Of a DNA stretch of 64,000 bases, positions 44,181 through 52,796 are shown piece after piece. The DNA comes from JBDTSW01 sp963782605 (GTDB taxonomy: Bacteria; Actinomycetota; Thermoleophilia; Solirubrobacterales; 70-9), in NCBI GenBank assembly GCA_963782605.1, contig CAWAKK010000005.1:124001-188000 (forward strand), read 5' to 3'. The notes under the pieces were generated by a model. It was given only the letters and a program-made list of their open reading frames with translations. It was not told where the DNA came from and ran no database searches. Made by a program: the position numbers and the translations under genes. The number at the start of each line of letters is the position of its first letter. Position 1 is the first letter of the stretch.

Positions 44181-44783
44181 CTAGGCGCGCAGGTCGGTCC
44201 CGGTGGCCGCCGCCGCGTAGCGCAACAGGAGCTCTTGCGCCTTCGCTTGGTGGACCGCCGGGTGCCCAACGACGATCTGCAGGCCGAGACCATCCTCGAG
44301 CGCGACGATGCTCCGGGCGATGTCGACCGCTGTGCCGGTCAGCCGAAATGCCCCGCGAGCCACTCCGTACTCGAGCACGCTCTCATAGAGGGCCACCTGG
44401 CGATCGAAAAATGAGGTGGTCAGGACGGCGAAGCCGGAGCTGACCCCCGCCATCGCATCCAGCTCATAGAGGATGCGGCTCTCCTCGTCGCCCATCCCCT
44501 CCGGGATCCCGAGCTTGATTGCGAGGCGAAGCCGCGCGACTGGATCCTCGAGCTTGCGCACCGAGTCGGCGCGATTTCCCGCGTATCGCTCGATCGCGTC
44601 GCGAGCGACGTCGAACAGCAGGTCATCGAGGTTCGGGTAGTAGTAGAGGAGCGAGCTGGGGGAGAGGCCCGCACGCTCTGCCACGTCCTTGACGCGCACC
44701 CCGACCGCTCCGCGCTCGAGCAGGACCGCCCGCGCCGCGGTGGCCAGCTGTTCCTTTCGTGCTCGTTGATCCTTATGGCGCAT
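44181..44783 (-). CDS. TetR-family repressor (BetI-like)
   Basis: 200 residues. N-terminal TetR helix-turn-helix (AARAVLLERGAVGVRVKDVAERAGLSPSSLLYYYPNLDDLL), then a helical ligand-binding domain with MAGVSSGFAVLTTSFFDRQ. The YYYPN recognition-helix region and the length resemble BetI/BetI-like regulators that respond to choline- or polyamine-type compounds. It is divergent from the potD operon, and a perfect 27-base palindrome stands between them, so it very likely represses itself and that operon. Confidence 0.87.
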   Translation of the reverse strand: MRHKDQRARKEQLATAARAVLLERGAVGVRVKDVAERAGLSPSSLLYYYPNLDDLLFDVARDAIERYAGNRADSVRKLEDPVARLRLAIKLGIPEGMGDEESRILYELDAMAGVSSGFAVLTTSFFDRQVALYESVLEYGVARGAFRLTGTAVDIARSIVALEDGLGLQIVVGHPAVHQAKAQELLLRYAAAATGTDLRA

Positions 44784-44845
44784 ACCCTGAACGGTATTTC
44801 AACCGGCTGACGCTCTTGCGATGCAGCAGCGTAGACGTCTGCTGT

Positions 44846-44872
44846 GATACTTTGAATTGCGTTCAAAGTATC
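44846..44872. promoter_or_regulatory. Perfect palindromic TetR operator
   Basis: GATACTTTGAA, centre TTGCG, TTCAAAGTATC: 11-base arms with no mismatch. It lies in the 101-base spacer between the TetR start (44783) and the potD-like start (44885), ending 12 bases before the latter, where a repressor would block transcription. Size and symmetry fit a TetR dimer pair. Confidence 0.75.
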
Positions 44873-44884
44873 GAAGAGGAGCTC

Positions 44885-46009
44885 ATGAGGTCGAAGCACG
44901 CGCTGGTTGTCCTGGTCGTTGCGAGCTGTCTCGGTGGCTGCGGCGGCATCGAGGGGGCCGAGCGGGAGGGAGAGATCCCCATCGCTGATACCGGGGATCC
45001 GAAGGGCGAGCTGACCATCTCGCAGTGGCCGCTCTACGTGGATCCCGGCAAGGACGGCACGATCGCCGAGTTCGAGGGGGAGGCCGGTGTCTCGGTCAAG
45101 TACCTGGAGGACATCAACGACAACCAGGAGTTCTTCGCCAAGCTGCAGCCATCGCTGGCCAAGGGAGAGTCTGCCGATCGGAGCCTGATCACCGTGAGCG
45201 ACTGGCTCGCAGCGCAGATGTATGGCCTCGGCTATCTGCAGCGCCTTGACTACTCGGCGCTGCCCAACGTGGAGAAGAACCTGCTGCCGGCGCTGCGGCA
45301 CCCGGCGGCTGATCCCGAGCGCGAGTTCACCGTGCCCTGGCAGAGCGGCATGACCGGGATCATCGTGCGCAAGGATCTGGCCCCCGACATCGACGAGGTG
45401 GCGGATCTGTTCGACCCGAAGTACGCCGGGCACGTGACGATGCTGACCGAGCTGCGAGACACGGTGCCGATGACGCTCAAATCGATGGGAATCGACCCCG
45501 ACGAGGCCACCACCGAGGAATGGCTTTCAGCCGTCGACAAGATCGATGAGGCGGCCGAGAGCGGGCAGATCCGCGACTTCACGGGCAACGACTACATCCG
45601 CGACCTCGCCTCCGGCGATACCTGGGCCGCGCTCGGCTGGTCGGGAGACGCGGTCCAGATGCAGCGCGACGATCCGAACATCGAATTCGTGATGCCAAAG
45701 GAGGGCTGCATGCTCTGGTCGACGAGCCTCGAGATCCCGGTCGGAGCACCGAACCCGGAGGCGGCGCAGGCCTTCATCAATTACGTCTACGACCCCGAGG
45801 TGCAGGCCGACATCGCCGAGTACGTCAACTACGTCACGCCGGTGACGGGTGTGAAGGAGATCCTGCGTAAGCGCGACCCGCAACTGGCCCGCAACCCGCT
45901 GATCTTCCCAAGCGAGGAGTACACCGCGAACTGCACCTTCGAGCCCGTCCTGGACGGAAAGGAAGGCGACGAAATCACGCGCGCGTTCCAAGGGGCACTC
46001 ACGGGCTAG
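44885..46009 (+). CDS. Polyamine-type ABC substrate-binding lipoprotein (PotD-like)
   Basis: 374 residues. A lipoprotein signal with lipobox LGGC is followed by a PotD-type periplasmic-binding fold: LTISQWPLYVDPGKDGTIAEFEGEAGVSVKYLEDINDNQEF near the start, VPWQSGMTGIIVRKD, and EGCMLWSTSLEIPVGAPNPEAAQAFINYV. Acidic residues and Trp positions fit spermidine/putrescine or a related cationic amine. GAAGAGGAGCTC precedes the ATG. No ATPase or permease gene is adjacent. It heads the operon with the nitrilase-type, enoyl-CoA hydratase and SDR genes, downstream of a TetR operator. Confidence 0.88.
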   Translation: MRSKHALVVLVVASCLGGCGGIEGAEREGEIPIADTGDPKGELTISQWPLYVDPGKDGTIAEFEGEAGVSVKYLEDINDNQEFFAKLQPSLAKGESADRSLITVSDWLAAQMYGLGYLQRLDYSALPNVEKNLLPALRHPAADPEREFTVPWQSGMTGIIVRKDLAPDIDEVADLFDPKYAGHVTMLTELRDTVPMTLKSMGIDPDEATTEEWLSAVDKIDEAAESGQIRDFTGNDYIRDLASGDTWAALGWSGDAVQMQRDDPNIEFVMPKEGCMLWSTSLEIPVGAPNPEAAQAFINYVYDPEVQADIAEYVNYVTPVTGVKEILRKRDPQLARNPLIFPSEEYTANCTFEPVLDGKEGDEITRAFQGALTG

Positions 46010-46019
46010 GGTGGCTCCA

Positions 46020-46874
46020 ATGCGCACGCTCTCGCTCGCCGCGCTGCAGACCGCCCCGGTTCCAGGCGACCCGGCGGCGACACTCTCGCGACTGAAAGAG
46101 CAGGCGCATGGAGTGCGCTCCACTGTCCCTCACGCGCAACTGCTGCTGCTCCCCGAGCTGCACCTCTCCGCTGCACCCCTGCCGTTCTCTGGATCCGCCG
46201 GGCATGCGGAGGAGGTCGCCGTGGAGATCCCCGGCGATCTCACCGAAGCGCTGGCCGAAATCGCCAGGGAGACGGCCCTTTGGCTGGTCCCGGGGTCGGT
46301 CTATGAGGCCGCCGATGGCGGCGTCTACAACACGGCGCTCGTGCTCTCGCCGGAGGGAGAGCTCGTCGCGACGTACCGAAAGGTGTTCCCGTGGGAGCCG
46401 CACGAGACTTCGCTGCCGGGTGAGCGCTTCGTCACCTTCGACCTCCCTGAAGTTGGCCGAATTGGGATCGCGATCTGCTACGACGCCAGCTTCCCCGAGA
46501 CCTTTCGGCAGCTGGCCTGGATGGGCGCGGAGGTGGTGCTTCATACCAGCCTCACGACAACGAGTGACCGCGAGGCCGAGCTCGTGCTCGCTCGCGCGAA
46601 CGCCATCTTCAATCAGGTCTTCGTGGTCTCGGTAAACGCGGCGAGTCCGGCGGGCCTCGGGCGCAGCCTCATCGTCGACCCTGAGGGCCTGGTTCGCTTG
46701 CGCGCCGGCAGCGGGGAGGAGCTCCTGACCGATGTCCTCGACCTCGACGCGGTTGCGCGGGTACGTGAGTTCGGAACCGCCGGGGTGTCGCGGTTCTGGG
46801 AGCAGATCGAGCGCCGGGCGGGCTCGCTCGAGCTTCCGATGTATCGCCGCTCAGGGACGGGCTCGACGACCTGA
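46020..46874 (+). CDS. Carbon-nitrogen hydrolase (nitrilase superfamily amidase)
   Basis: 284 residues from the ATG at 46020; a GTG at 46011 would add three. The catalytic triad is visible: E46 in LLLLPELHLS, K121 in TYRKVFPWEPHE and C153 in AICYDASFPE. The sequence suits an aliphatic amidase/carbamoyl-amide hydrolase rather than a nitrilase proper, e.g. N-carbamoylputrescine-type or omega-amidase. Following a polyamine-type binding protein by ten bases suggests breakdown of an imported amide or carbamoyl amine. Confidence 0.88.
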   Translation: MRTLSLAALQTAPVPGDPAATLSRLKEQAHGVRSTVPHAQLLLLPELHLSAAPLPFSGSAGHAEEVAVEIPGDLTEALAEIARETALWLVPGSVYEAADGGVYNTALVLSPEGELVATYRKVFPWEPHETSLPGERFVTFDLPEVGRIGIAICYDASFPETFRQLAWMGAEVVLHTSLTTTSDREAELVLARANAIFNQVFVVSVNAASPAGLGRSLIVDPEGLVRLRAGSGEELLTDVLDLDAVARVREFGTAGVSRFWEQIERRAGSLELPMYRRSGTGSTT

Positions 46875-46903
46875 GCGGGGCGGCGGTCGCGTAGGGTCAG
46901 ACC

Positions 46904-47689
46904 ATGGAGGGGCTGAGAATTGCGCGACGCGACGCGACGCTTGAGCTGACCATCGATCGGCCCAAGGCAAACGCGATCGACTCGGTGACCAGCAGGGCGA
47001 TGGGCGAGGCGTTCATCGCGTTCCGCGACGACCCGGACCTGCGCGTTGCGATCGTCACCGGCGCCGGCGATCGCTTCTTCTCCGCGGGGTGGGATCTGAA
47101 GGCATACGTCGACGGCGATCCTGGCGATTCCGAGGCGTTCGGGCCGGGGGGACTCGCCGGGCTCACCGAGCTCTTCTCCCTCGACAAGCCGGTGATCGCG
47201 GCGGTAAACGGCTACGCCGCAGGTGGCGGGTTCGAGCTGGCGCTGGCGTGCGACATGGTGGTTGCCGTGCCCAGCGCTCGCTTCTCGCTCCCAGAGGTAC
47301 GGCTCGGCTTGGTCGCCGACTCCGGGGGCCTCTTTCGGCTCTCCCGCCGGCTGCCGGGAGCGCTCGCAAGGGAGTTGCTGCTCACGGGCAGGCCGATCGA
47401 TGCCACCGAGGCGGCACGGTGGGGGCTGGTCAACCGCGTGGTCGAGCCCGAGCGCCTGCTGGACGAGGCCCGGTTGCTTGCCGCGGAGGTCGTTGAGGTC
47501 GCGCCGTTGGCTGTGCAGGCTGTGAAAGCGGTCCTGTCCGCGACCGAGGGGATGACCGTTGAGGAGGCGTTCGCCGCGATCAGGAGCGGTCGCGTCCCGG
47601 CCTATGACCGGGCGATGGCCTCGGAGGATGCCGAGGAGGGGCCACGGGCCTTCGCCGAGGGTCGGGCTCCGGTCTGGCGCGGAGAGTGA
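46904..47689 (+). CDS. Enoyl-CoA hydratase/isomerase family protein
   Basis: 261 residues, crotonase fold. The oxyanion-hole segments AGDRFFSAGWDLKAY and AVNGYAAGGGFELALACDMVV are intact. SLPEVRLGLVADSGGLFRLSRRLPG places a Glu at one catalytic position and Asp in the second, close to carnitinyl/crotonobetainyl-CoA hydratase (CaiD-like) members. It hydrates a 2-enoyl-CoA in the cytoplasm. Its stop overlaps the GTG of the SDR gene by four bases (GTGA). With an amine-binding protein and BetI-like regulator in the operon, a betaine- or amine-derived acyl chain is possible. Confidence 0.87.
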   Translation: MEGLRIARRDATLELTIDRPKANAIDSVTSRAMGEAFIAFRDDPDLRVAIVTGAGDRFFSAGWDLKAYVDGDPGDSEAFGPGGLAGLTELFSLDKPVIAAVNGYAAGGGFELALACDMVVAVPSARFSLPEVRLGLVADSGGLFRLSRRLPGALARELLLTGRPIDATEAARWGLVNRVVEPERLLDEARLLAAEVVEVAPLAVQAVKAVLSATEGMTVEEAFAAIRSGRVPAYDRAMASEDAEEGPRAFAEGRAPVWRGE

Positions 47690-48486
47690 GCGGGGTCCTG
47701 GACCCCGGTGCGAATCGGGGCAAGGTCGTGTTGATCACCGGTGGGGGAACCGGCATCGGGCGCGCCACCGCGCTCGCGTTCGCCGGCTCCGGCGCCCGCA
47801 TCGCGATCTGTGGCCGCCGCGAAGAGCCGCTCGAGGAGGTCCGCATCGAGCTTGAGCGTGAGGGCGGCGAGTGCCTCGCACTGCCCTGCGACATCCGGGA
47901 GTCCGATCAGGTGCAGGCGCTGGTCGCAGCGACGCTCGAGCGCTTCGGCGCCATTGACGTGCTGGTCAACAACGCCGGTGGGCAGTTCACAGCGCCAGCC
48001 GAGGAAATCACGCCGAACGGGATGCGCGCGGTTCATCGGCTCGCCCTCGACGGGGCCTGGGAGCTCACCCGGGAGGTCGCCACGCGGTCGATGATCCCGG
48101 GTGAAGGCGGGCTGATCGTCTTCCTCGGCTTCTCGCCGCGGCGGGGGATTCCGGGCTTCGCCCATGCTTCAGCGGCGCGGGCGGCACTCGAGAACCTGGC
48201 ACAGGGGCTCGCGCTCGAGTGGAGCCAGCACCGGATCCGCTCGCTGTGCGTGGTGCTCGGCAGCTTCGACACCGAGGGCCTCGCGAGCTACGGTCCCCAA
48301 GCGCTCGACGAGGCACGCCGACAGGTGCCGCTGGGGAGGCTCGGCCGGCCACAGGAGGCTGGGGAGACGATCGCGTTCCTGGCCACCGCGAGCGCCGACT
48401 ATATGACGGGGTCGAGCATCGTGGTTGATGGCGGCCTCGACGCGTGGGGCCTGGGTGAGGCACCCCCGCCGCCGTCGGGCGCGTGA
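47686..48486 (+). CDS. Short-chain dehydrogenase/reductase
   Basis: 266 residues from a GTG. NAD(P)-binding VVLITGGGTGIGRATALAFAG, CDIRES, NNAGG and substrate motifs near residues 140-160 are those of a classical SDR. The usual catalytic Tyr-x3-Lys appears as FAHASAARAAL, lacking both Tyr and Lys, so normal SDR oxidoreduction is doubtful; 2,4-dienoyl-CoA reductase and enoyl reductase types are SDR-fold relatives without the classical YxxxK arrangement. Translationally coupled to the enoyl-CoA hydratase, which fits an acyl-CoA substrate. Confidence 0.83.
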   Translation: MSGVLDPGANRGKVVLITGGGTGIGRATALAFAGSGARIAICGRREEPLEEVRIELEREGGECLALPCDIRESDQVQALVAATLERFGAIDVLVNNAGGQFTAPAEEITPNGMRAVHRLALDGAWELTREVATRSMIPGEGGLIVFLGFSPRRGIPGFAHASAARAALENLAQGLALEWSQHRIRSLCVVLGSFDTEGLASYGPQALDEARRQVPLGRLGRPQEAGETIAFLATASADYMTGSSIVVDGGLDAWGLGEAPPPPSGA

Positions 48487-48495
48487 GCCCGGTGC

Positions 48496-50016
48496 CTATC
48501 GGCAGCTTTGGCCCGCGCACGCCGTGAGGCGGTTCTTGGTCGCGCTTAGCTCGGCCCGCACGCCACGCATGCGCGGTCGTGCAATCAGGTTCTCGAGCTC
48601 GCCCACGTCGCGCTCGGACTCGTAGAGCTCTGCAGCCCTGCCGGTGCATCCCCGGTTTGGTACGCGGAGTCGATACGTCACATAGGAGTAGGCGCTCGTC
48701 CTCACACCTCGCCAGCGGCAGACGCCGGGCACGCGCTTGTCCGATTGCATGAGAATCGCGCGTTCGGAGCTCCAGTCGGAGCGGACGCCCTCAACGAGCG
48801 GCCGAAGCGAGCGCCCGTCCACCTCCCGGCACTCGCCGCCGCCCACGCACGGGTCGGCGCCGGCGTAGTCCAGGATCGTGGGTGCGAGGTCGACGTTCGC
48901 GGTGATCGCGCTCAGCTCTTGCGGCTTGGCGCCGCCCGGGGGGCGGATCGCCAATGGGACCCGTACGGCCTCCGCGTAGGGAAGGCTCTTGCCGCCGGCG
49001 ATGCGGTGCTCGCCATGAAGCAGACCGTTGTCGGAGGTGAACAGGATCAGCGTTCGATCGAGCTCACCGGCCCTCCGTAGCTCAGCGACGATCTTGCCGA
49101 AGCCGCGGTCGACGGCGCGCAAGGCGGCATCCTCACACTTGATCGCTTGCGTGATTTCCGCGAGGCCCGCCTGATCGAGCGGTGGCCGCTCCCGGATGAA
49201 GGGCGGCTTGTCCGACGTGTCCGCTTCGTTCAGCCCGTCGGAGGCCAGGGGGGTGCCATGGGCCTCCGCAATCTCCAGGTCCCGGGTGGTCGGCACGGCT
49301 TTACCAGCCGCTCCGCAGATTCCGCCACGCGCTGGTCGCGAGTTGTCCTTGTGCGGAGCCAGGTATGCCAGCGAGAGAAAGAACGGCCGCTTGCTCCCGG
49401 CCGCCTGGCGGACGAACCGCAGGCCGTGACGTGAGATCACGCGGTCCGCGTGATCGCTGGGGGCGTCTCCTTGGTGCGTGAGGCGGCCGTCCACGCTGAG
49501 GTCGTAGTCGTAGTACTTGGCCGAGAGCATCCCGTCCCACTGATCCCACCCCGGGGCTGGCGCGAGACCGCCGCCGGTTCCCGGCGCGGATTCGTATCCC
49601 TGAAGCCATTTGCCGACGTGCGCGGTGCGATAGCCCTCCTGCCGGAGCCACTCCGGCAGGACCGACGCCGGCTCGCGAAGATCGGGGTAACCGGGGCTGT
49701 TTTCGCGGACCGCGCTGTTGTGCGAGTACTGACCGGTCAGGAAAGTCGCACGAGACGGGCAGCACAGAGGGGTGCTCGCGAAATTCTGCGAGAACGTCAT
49801 CCCACGGCCCGCGACGTGTCGAGCGATCCCAGGCAGCCGCTCTTGCCAGTTCGCCTCGACCTGATCGTCGGTCATGACCACGACGACATTGGGCGCGTGC
49901 CTGGGTGCCGGTGGCCGTGGCGCGTTCGATCGCGCGTTCTCGGCGCCATCACCACCGCAGCCGTAGAGGACCATCCCCGCGGCGAAGCAGGCGGGCAGGA
50001 GTATCGACCGAGTCAT
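48496..50016 (-). CDS. Sulfatase lipoprotein
   Basis: 506 residues. Lipoprotein signal ending VLYGC20, then the type I sulfatase fold: VVVVMTDDQ (metal Asp50/Asp51), the formylglycine motif C85-C-P-S-R89 in TPLCCPSRATFLTGQYSH, GKWLQGY, and a C-terminal DNGLLHGEHR. Cys85 would be oxidised to formylglycine by an anaerobic or FGE-type enzyme not in this window. It hydrolyses sulfate esters outside the cell; HNSAVRENSPGYPD resembles N-acetylglucosamine-6-sulfatase types. Adjacent to a glycosyltransferase on the same strand. Confidence 0.9.
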   Translation of the reverse strand: MTRSILLPACFAAGMVLYGCGGDGAENARSNAPRPPAPRHAPNVVVVMTDDQVEANWQERLPGIARHVAGRGMTFSQNFASTPLCCPSRATFLTGQYSHNSAVRENSPGYPDLREPASVLPEWLRQEGYRTAHVGKWLQGYESAPGTGGGLAPAPGWDQWDGMLSAKYYDYDLSVDGRLTHQGDAPSDHADRVISRHGLRFVRQAAGSKRPFFLSLAYLAPHKDNSRPARGGICGAAGKAVPTTRDLEIAEAHGTPLASDGLNEADTSDKPPFIRERPPLDQAGLAEITQAIKCEDAALRAVDRGFGKIVAELRRAGELDRTLILFTSDNGLLHGEHRIAGGKSLPYAEAVRVPLAIRPPGGAKPQELSAITANVDLAPTILDYAGADPCVGGGECREVDGRSLRPLVEGVRSDWSSERAILMQSDKRVPGVCRWRGVRTSAYSYVTYRLRVPNRGCTGRAAELYESERDVGELENLIARPRMRGVRAELSATKNRLTACAGQSCR

Positions 50017-50021
50017 TTGGA

Positions 50022-51299
50022 TCAGGCGGCGGTCGCCTCGATCAAGTCGGCTGCGCGCTCCGTCCCGGGCGCGGCCCGCAGTCGCGCCGAGAGGGAGGCC
50101 AGGCGTCCGGCCGGCGCCTCGTCGGCGAGCAGCCGGTCGATCGCGGCGCGCAACTCGTCCGGCTCGTGTCCGTAGGTGGATAAGCGGGTCCCGAACCCGG
50201 TCTCATCGATGCGCTGGGCGTTGTCGTACTGGTCCCAGAACAGCGGTAGGAGCACCATCGGCTTGCCGAAATAGAGCGCCTCCGTGACCGTGTTGTTGCC
50301 GCCGTGCGTGATGATGAGATCGACCTGCGGCAGGATCGAGGTCTGTGGCAGGAACTCGGCTCCGACCATGTTCGCGGCGAGCTCGAGCTCCGCGTGCTGG
50401 GGACCCATCGACACGATCACCCGGTGTGGCGTCTCGGCAAGGGTCGCGATCAGGGTTCGCATGAGGCCGACGTCGGCCGAGCCCAGCGATCCGAGGCTGA
50501 GGTAAACGAGCGACCCCCTCGCGGACGCCAGTGGCTCGGGCAGCTCCCAGGCTTCGTCGGTCGTTCTGACGCTCGCCTCGAGGTTGTGCCATCCGTCCCC
50601 GAGCGGATGCGCGCGCGAGTAGTCCACCTCACGCGGGTAGAGCCAGAGGTTCAGATGCTCTGACGTGTGGATGAACTCGAGCTCGGCTAGCGGCGGGGCG
50701 CCCCGCTCACGGCAGAACTCGTCGAACGAGGCTTGCAGTGGCCCGAGGGCGCGGGAGTATTCGGCGCGATACTCCTCCCAGCCTGAGCGGTCGGCGGCCG
50801 GGTAGCCGGAGAAGGGGGGAGGGACGTCGGGGTCCTTGACCTCGGTTGGATTGCAGGAGACGATCCGAACCCAGCGCCGTCCACTCGCCGGCAGGGCGGG
50901 GAACGACACCACGTTGTCTTCAACGATGACGTCGGGGTCGACCTCTTCGATGATCTCGACCAAGCGCTCGTCGACGTGGCGAGCACCGTCGCAGAGCGCC
51001 TCGAAGGTCGGGCCGATGAAGCCCTCGAGTTGCTCGATGGTCGGCTTGCGGAAGACGGGCGCGGTATCGCGGATGAAGTCCTTCCAGAACTGCCCCGGGT
51101 CTTCCTCGGCATCCGAAGGCGGGGTGAGGCGCATCAACTGCTCCTCGAAGCCCTTCTCGGCCAGGGCGCCCTTGAACGATTCCTCGATGATGAACACGAC
51201 CCTGTGCCCGCGTCGCCTCAGCACGTCTCCGATCCCGACACAGTTGTTCGTGGGCCCGTAGGCGCCCTCGGGAAAGAACACAAACGTGCGTCCGGCCAT
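50022..51299 (-). CDS. Glycosyltransferase, UGT/MGT type (GT1)
   Basis: 425 residues from the ATG at 51299. GT-B fold: N-terminal FVFFPEGAYGPTNNCVGIGDVLRRRGHRV and the nucleotide-sugar-binding C-terminus LIITHGGNNTVTEALYFGKPMVLLPLFWDQYDNAQRI. This matches macrolide/UDP-glucuronosyl-type transferases that glycosylate small hydrophobic acceptors. It lies five bases before the sulfatase gene. Acceptor unknown; terpenoid or carotenoid modification is possible. Confidence 0.88.
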   Translation of the reverse strand: MAGRTFVFFPEGAYGPTNNCVGIGDVLRRRGHRVVFIIEESFKGALAEKGFEEQLMRLTPPSDAEEDPGQFWKDFIRDTAPVFRKPTIEQLEGFIGPTFEALCDGARHVDERLVEIIEEVDPDVIVEDNVVSFPALPASGRRWVRIVSCNPTEVKDPDVPPPFSGYPAADRSGWEEYRAEYSRALGPLQASFDEFCRERGAPPLAELEFIHTSEHLNLWLYPREVDYSRAHPLGDGWHNLEASVRTTDEAWELPEPLASARGSLVYLSLGSLGSADVGLMRTLIATLAETPHRVIVSMGPQHAELELAANMVGAEFLPQTSILPQVDLIITHGGNNTVTEALYFGKPMVLLPLFWDQYDNAQRIDETGFGTRLSTYGHEPDELRAAIDRLLADEAPAGRLASLSARLRAAPGTERAADLIEATAA

Positions 51300-51332
51300 C
51301 CCGACGCAATGTATGGCACAGTCCCCCGTCGC

Positions 51333-51734
51333 ATGACCCTCGTCACCGGTGTTGATTTCGTGACTCTGCCCACCCGCGACTGGGAGGCAGCGAGGGAGTT
51401 CTACGGCACAACTCTCGGGCTGCCCTTCTCCAAGGGCTGGGGAAAGATGCCAGCCGGCGAGTTCGAGACAGGAACCGTCACCGTTGCCGTGATGCAGTCG
51501 GATGCCTTCGGGATCGAGTTCAAGGCGCACTCTCACCCCGTGGCGCTACACGTCGAGGACGTAAGTGCCGCTCGGGAGAGGCTAGAGGCGGAGGGCGTCG
51601 AGTTTCTCGGCGACACGATCGACAGCGGCGTCTGTCACATGGCGCACTTCAAGGATCCGGACGGCAACGTCCTCATGTTCCATAACCGCTACGCCCCGCA
51701 GGGCGAACAGCCCCCCGCGCCGGACGGTCAGTAG
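51333..51734 (+). CDS. VOC-family (glyoxalase-like) protein
   Basis: 133 residues from the ATG at 51333. Two beta-alpha-beta-beta-beta halves of the vicinal-oxygen-chelate fold: VDFVTLPTRDWEAAREFYGTTLGLPFSKGWG and HPVALHVEDVSAARERLEAEGVEF, with MAHFKDPDGNVLMFHNRY at the end. A metal-binding His/Glu set is incomplete, so it may be a binding protein. Divergent from the glycosyltransferase; its stop overlaps the 3' end of the facing gene by seven bases. Confidence 0.85.
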   Translation: MTLVTGVDFVTLPTRDWEAAREFYGTTLGLPFSKGWGKMPAGEFETGTVTVAVMQSDAFGIEFKAHSHPVALHVEDVSAARERLEAEGVEFLGDTIDSGVCHMAHFKDPDGNVLMFHNRYAPQGEQPPAPDGQ

Positions 51735-52708
51735 GCGACGGTCGCCGTCACGGCGCGATGGTCCGACGGCCACGGACGGACCACGATCTCGGCCTCGGGG
51801 TGCGCCTCGCCGACGATCGAGGCGCCTTCGACCGTCAGGTCGTTGGCGCGAGCGAGGACGAAGTCGATTCGATCGTGGTGATCCCACTTTACGGTCGGCT
51901 CGCTCGTCGGCGTCCAGGTGAACGCCGGCTTGGCGACCGGATCGGGATGCGCTGAGCGGTACGCGTCAACGAACCCCTCGTCCTCGAGGGCGCGGGTGGT
52001 GGGCCAGTTGACGGCTACCGGTTGGTTGCCCGCGTCCACGGCCTCGGGCGTCCAGTCCCGACCCGACGGCTCATTGAAGTCGCCGAACACGAATGCTGCG
52101 GCCGCGTCCTCTGCCTCGGCGAGGTCCTCCTTGAGCAGATCGATCCCGGATCCGCGCGTTCGTTCTGCGAAACGGATGGCCTCGGCCTCCGTCTCGATGA
52201 ACGGCGCCCCGCCATAGGGGATGTCGAGCAGCTGGTAGGGCTGGTAGGGGGCATCGTCGAGGTGGATGTTGAACGCGTACACCTCGCGATCGTCGACCTC
52301 GATCGGGACCCCGAGATCATTCCCGGTCGGGTCGCCGATCGGGTGCCGGCTCAAGATCGCGTTCGCCCACAACGCGTCGTTGACCTGCTTCTGCTCGTAG
52401 ACCTCATAGCCCAGCGCGTCGGCGAGCTCCTTGGCGACGCTGTCTCCTCGGGGCGGGCAGAACCTGGCAGTGCATTTTGGCCCTTCGAGCTGGGTCTCCT
52501 GGATCCCGACGATGTCCGGGTCCGCGGCCTCGATCGCCGCCACTGTCTCGTCGACGGGCTTGCCCTCGTTCGCGCCGCCGCCCCAGATGTTGAAGCTCAT
52601 GACGGTGAGGGTTGTCCGCTCGTCCTCTTCCGACGAGCAGGACGCTGCGCCGATGGCCGATCCCACCAGCCCGGCCACGAGCACCACCGTCATGATTCGC
52701 CTTCGCAT
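51728..52708 (-). CDS. Exported endonuclease/exonuclease/phosphatase-family protein
   Basis: 326 residues from the ATG at 52708, with AAGGAGGGC directly upstream. A lipoprotein-type signal (VVLVAGLVGSAIGAASC) leads into the EEP fold: LTVMSFNIWGGG, IVGIQET with the metal Glu, FVFGDFNEPSGRDW and a C-terminal WPSDHRAVTATV. Secreted members cut phosphodiesters of lipids, nucleotides or DNA. No neighbour tells the substrate. Confidence 0.87.
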   Translation of the reverse strand: MRRRIMTVVLVAGLVGSAIGAASCSSEEDERTTLTVMSFNIWGGGANEGKPVDETVAAIEAADPDIVGIQETQLEGPKCTARFCPPRGDSVAKELADALGYEVYEQKQVNDALWANAILSRHPIGDPTGNDLGVPIEVDDREVYAFNIHLDDAPYQPYQLLDIPYGGAPFIETEAEAIRFAERTRGSGIDLLKEDLAEAEDAAAAFVFGDFNEPSGRDWTPEAVDAGNQPVAVNWPTTRALEDEGFVDAYRSAHPDPVAKPAFTWTPTSEPTVKWDHHDRIDFVLARANDLTVEGASIVGEAHPEAEIVVRPWPSDHRAVTATVAY

Positions 52709-52796
52709 GCGCCCTCCTTGGATCGTCGCGGTGGCCATCCTAATCCGATGCCCGAGGCGGGCCTAAGCTTTGTCCACCGCGAACGGGAGCGTGACG

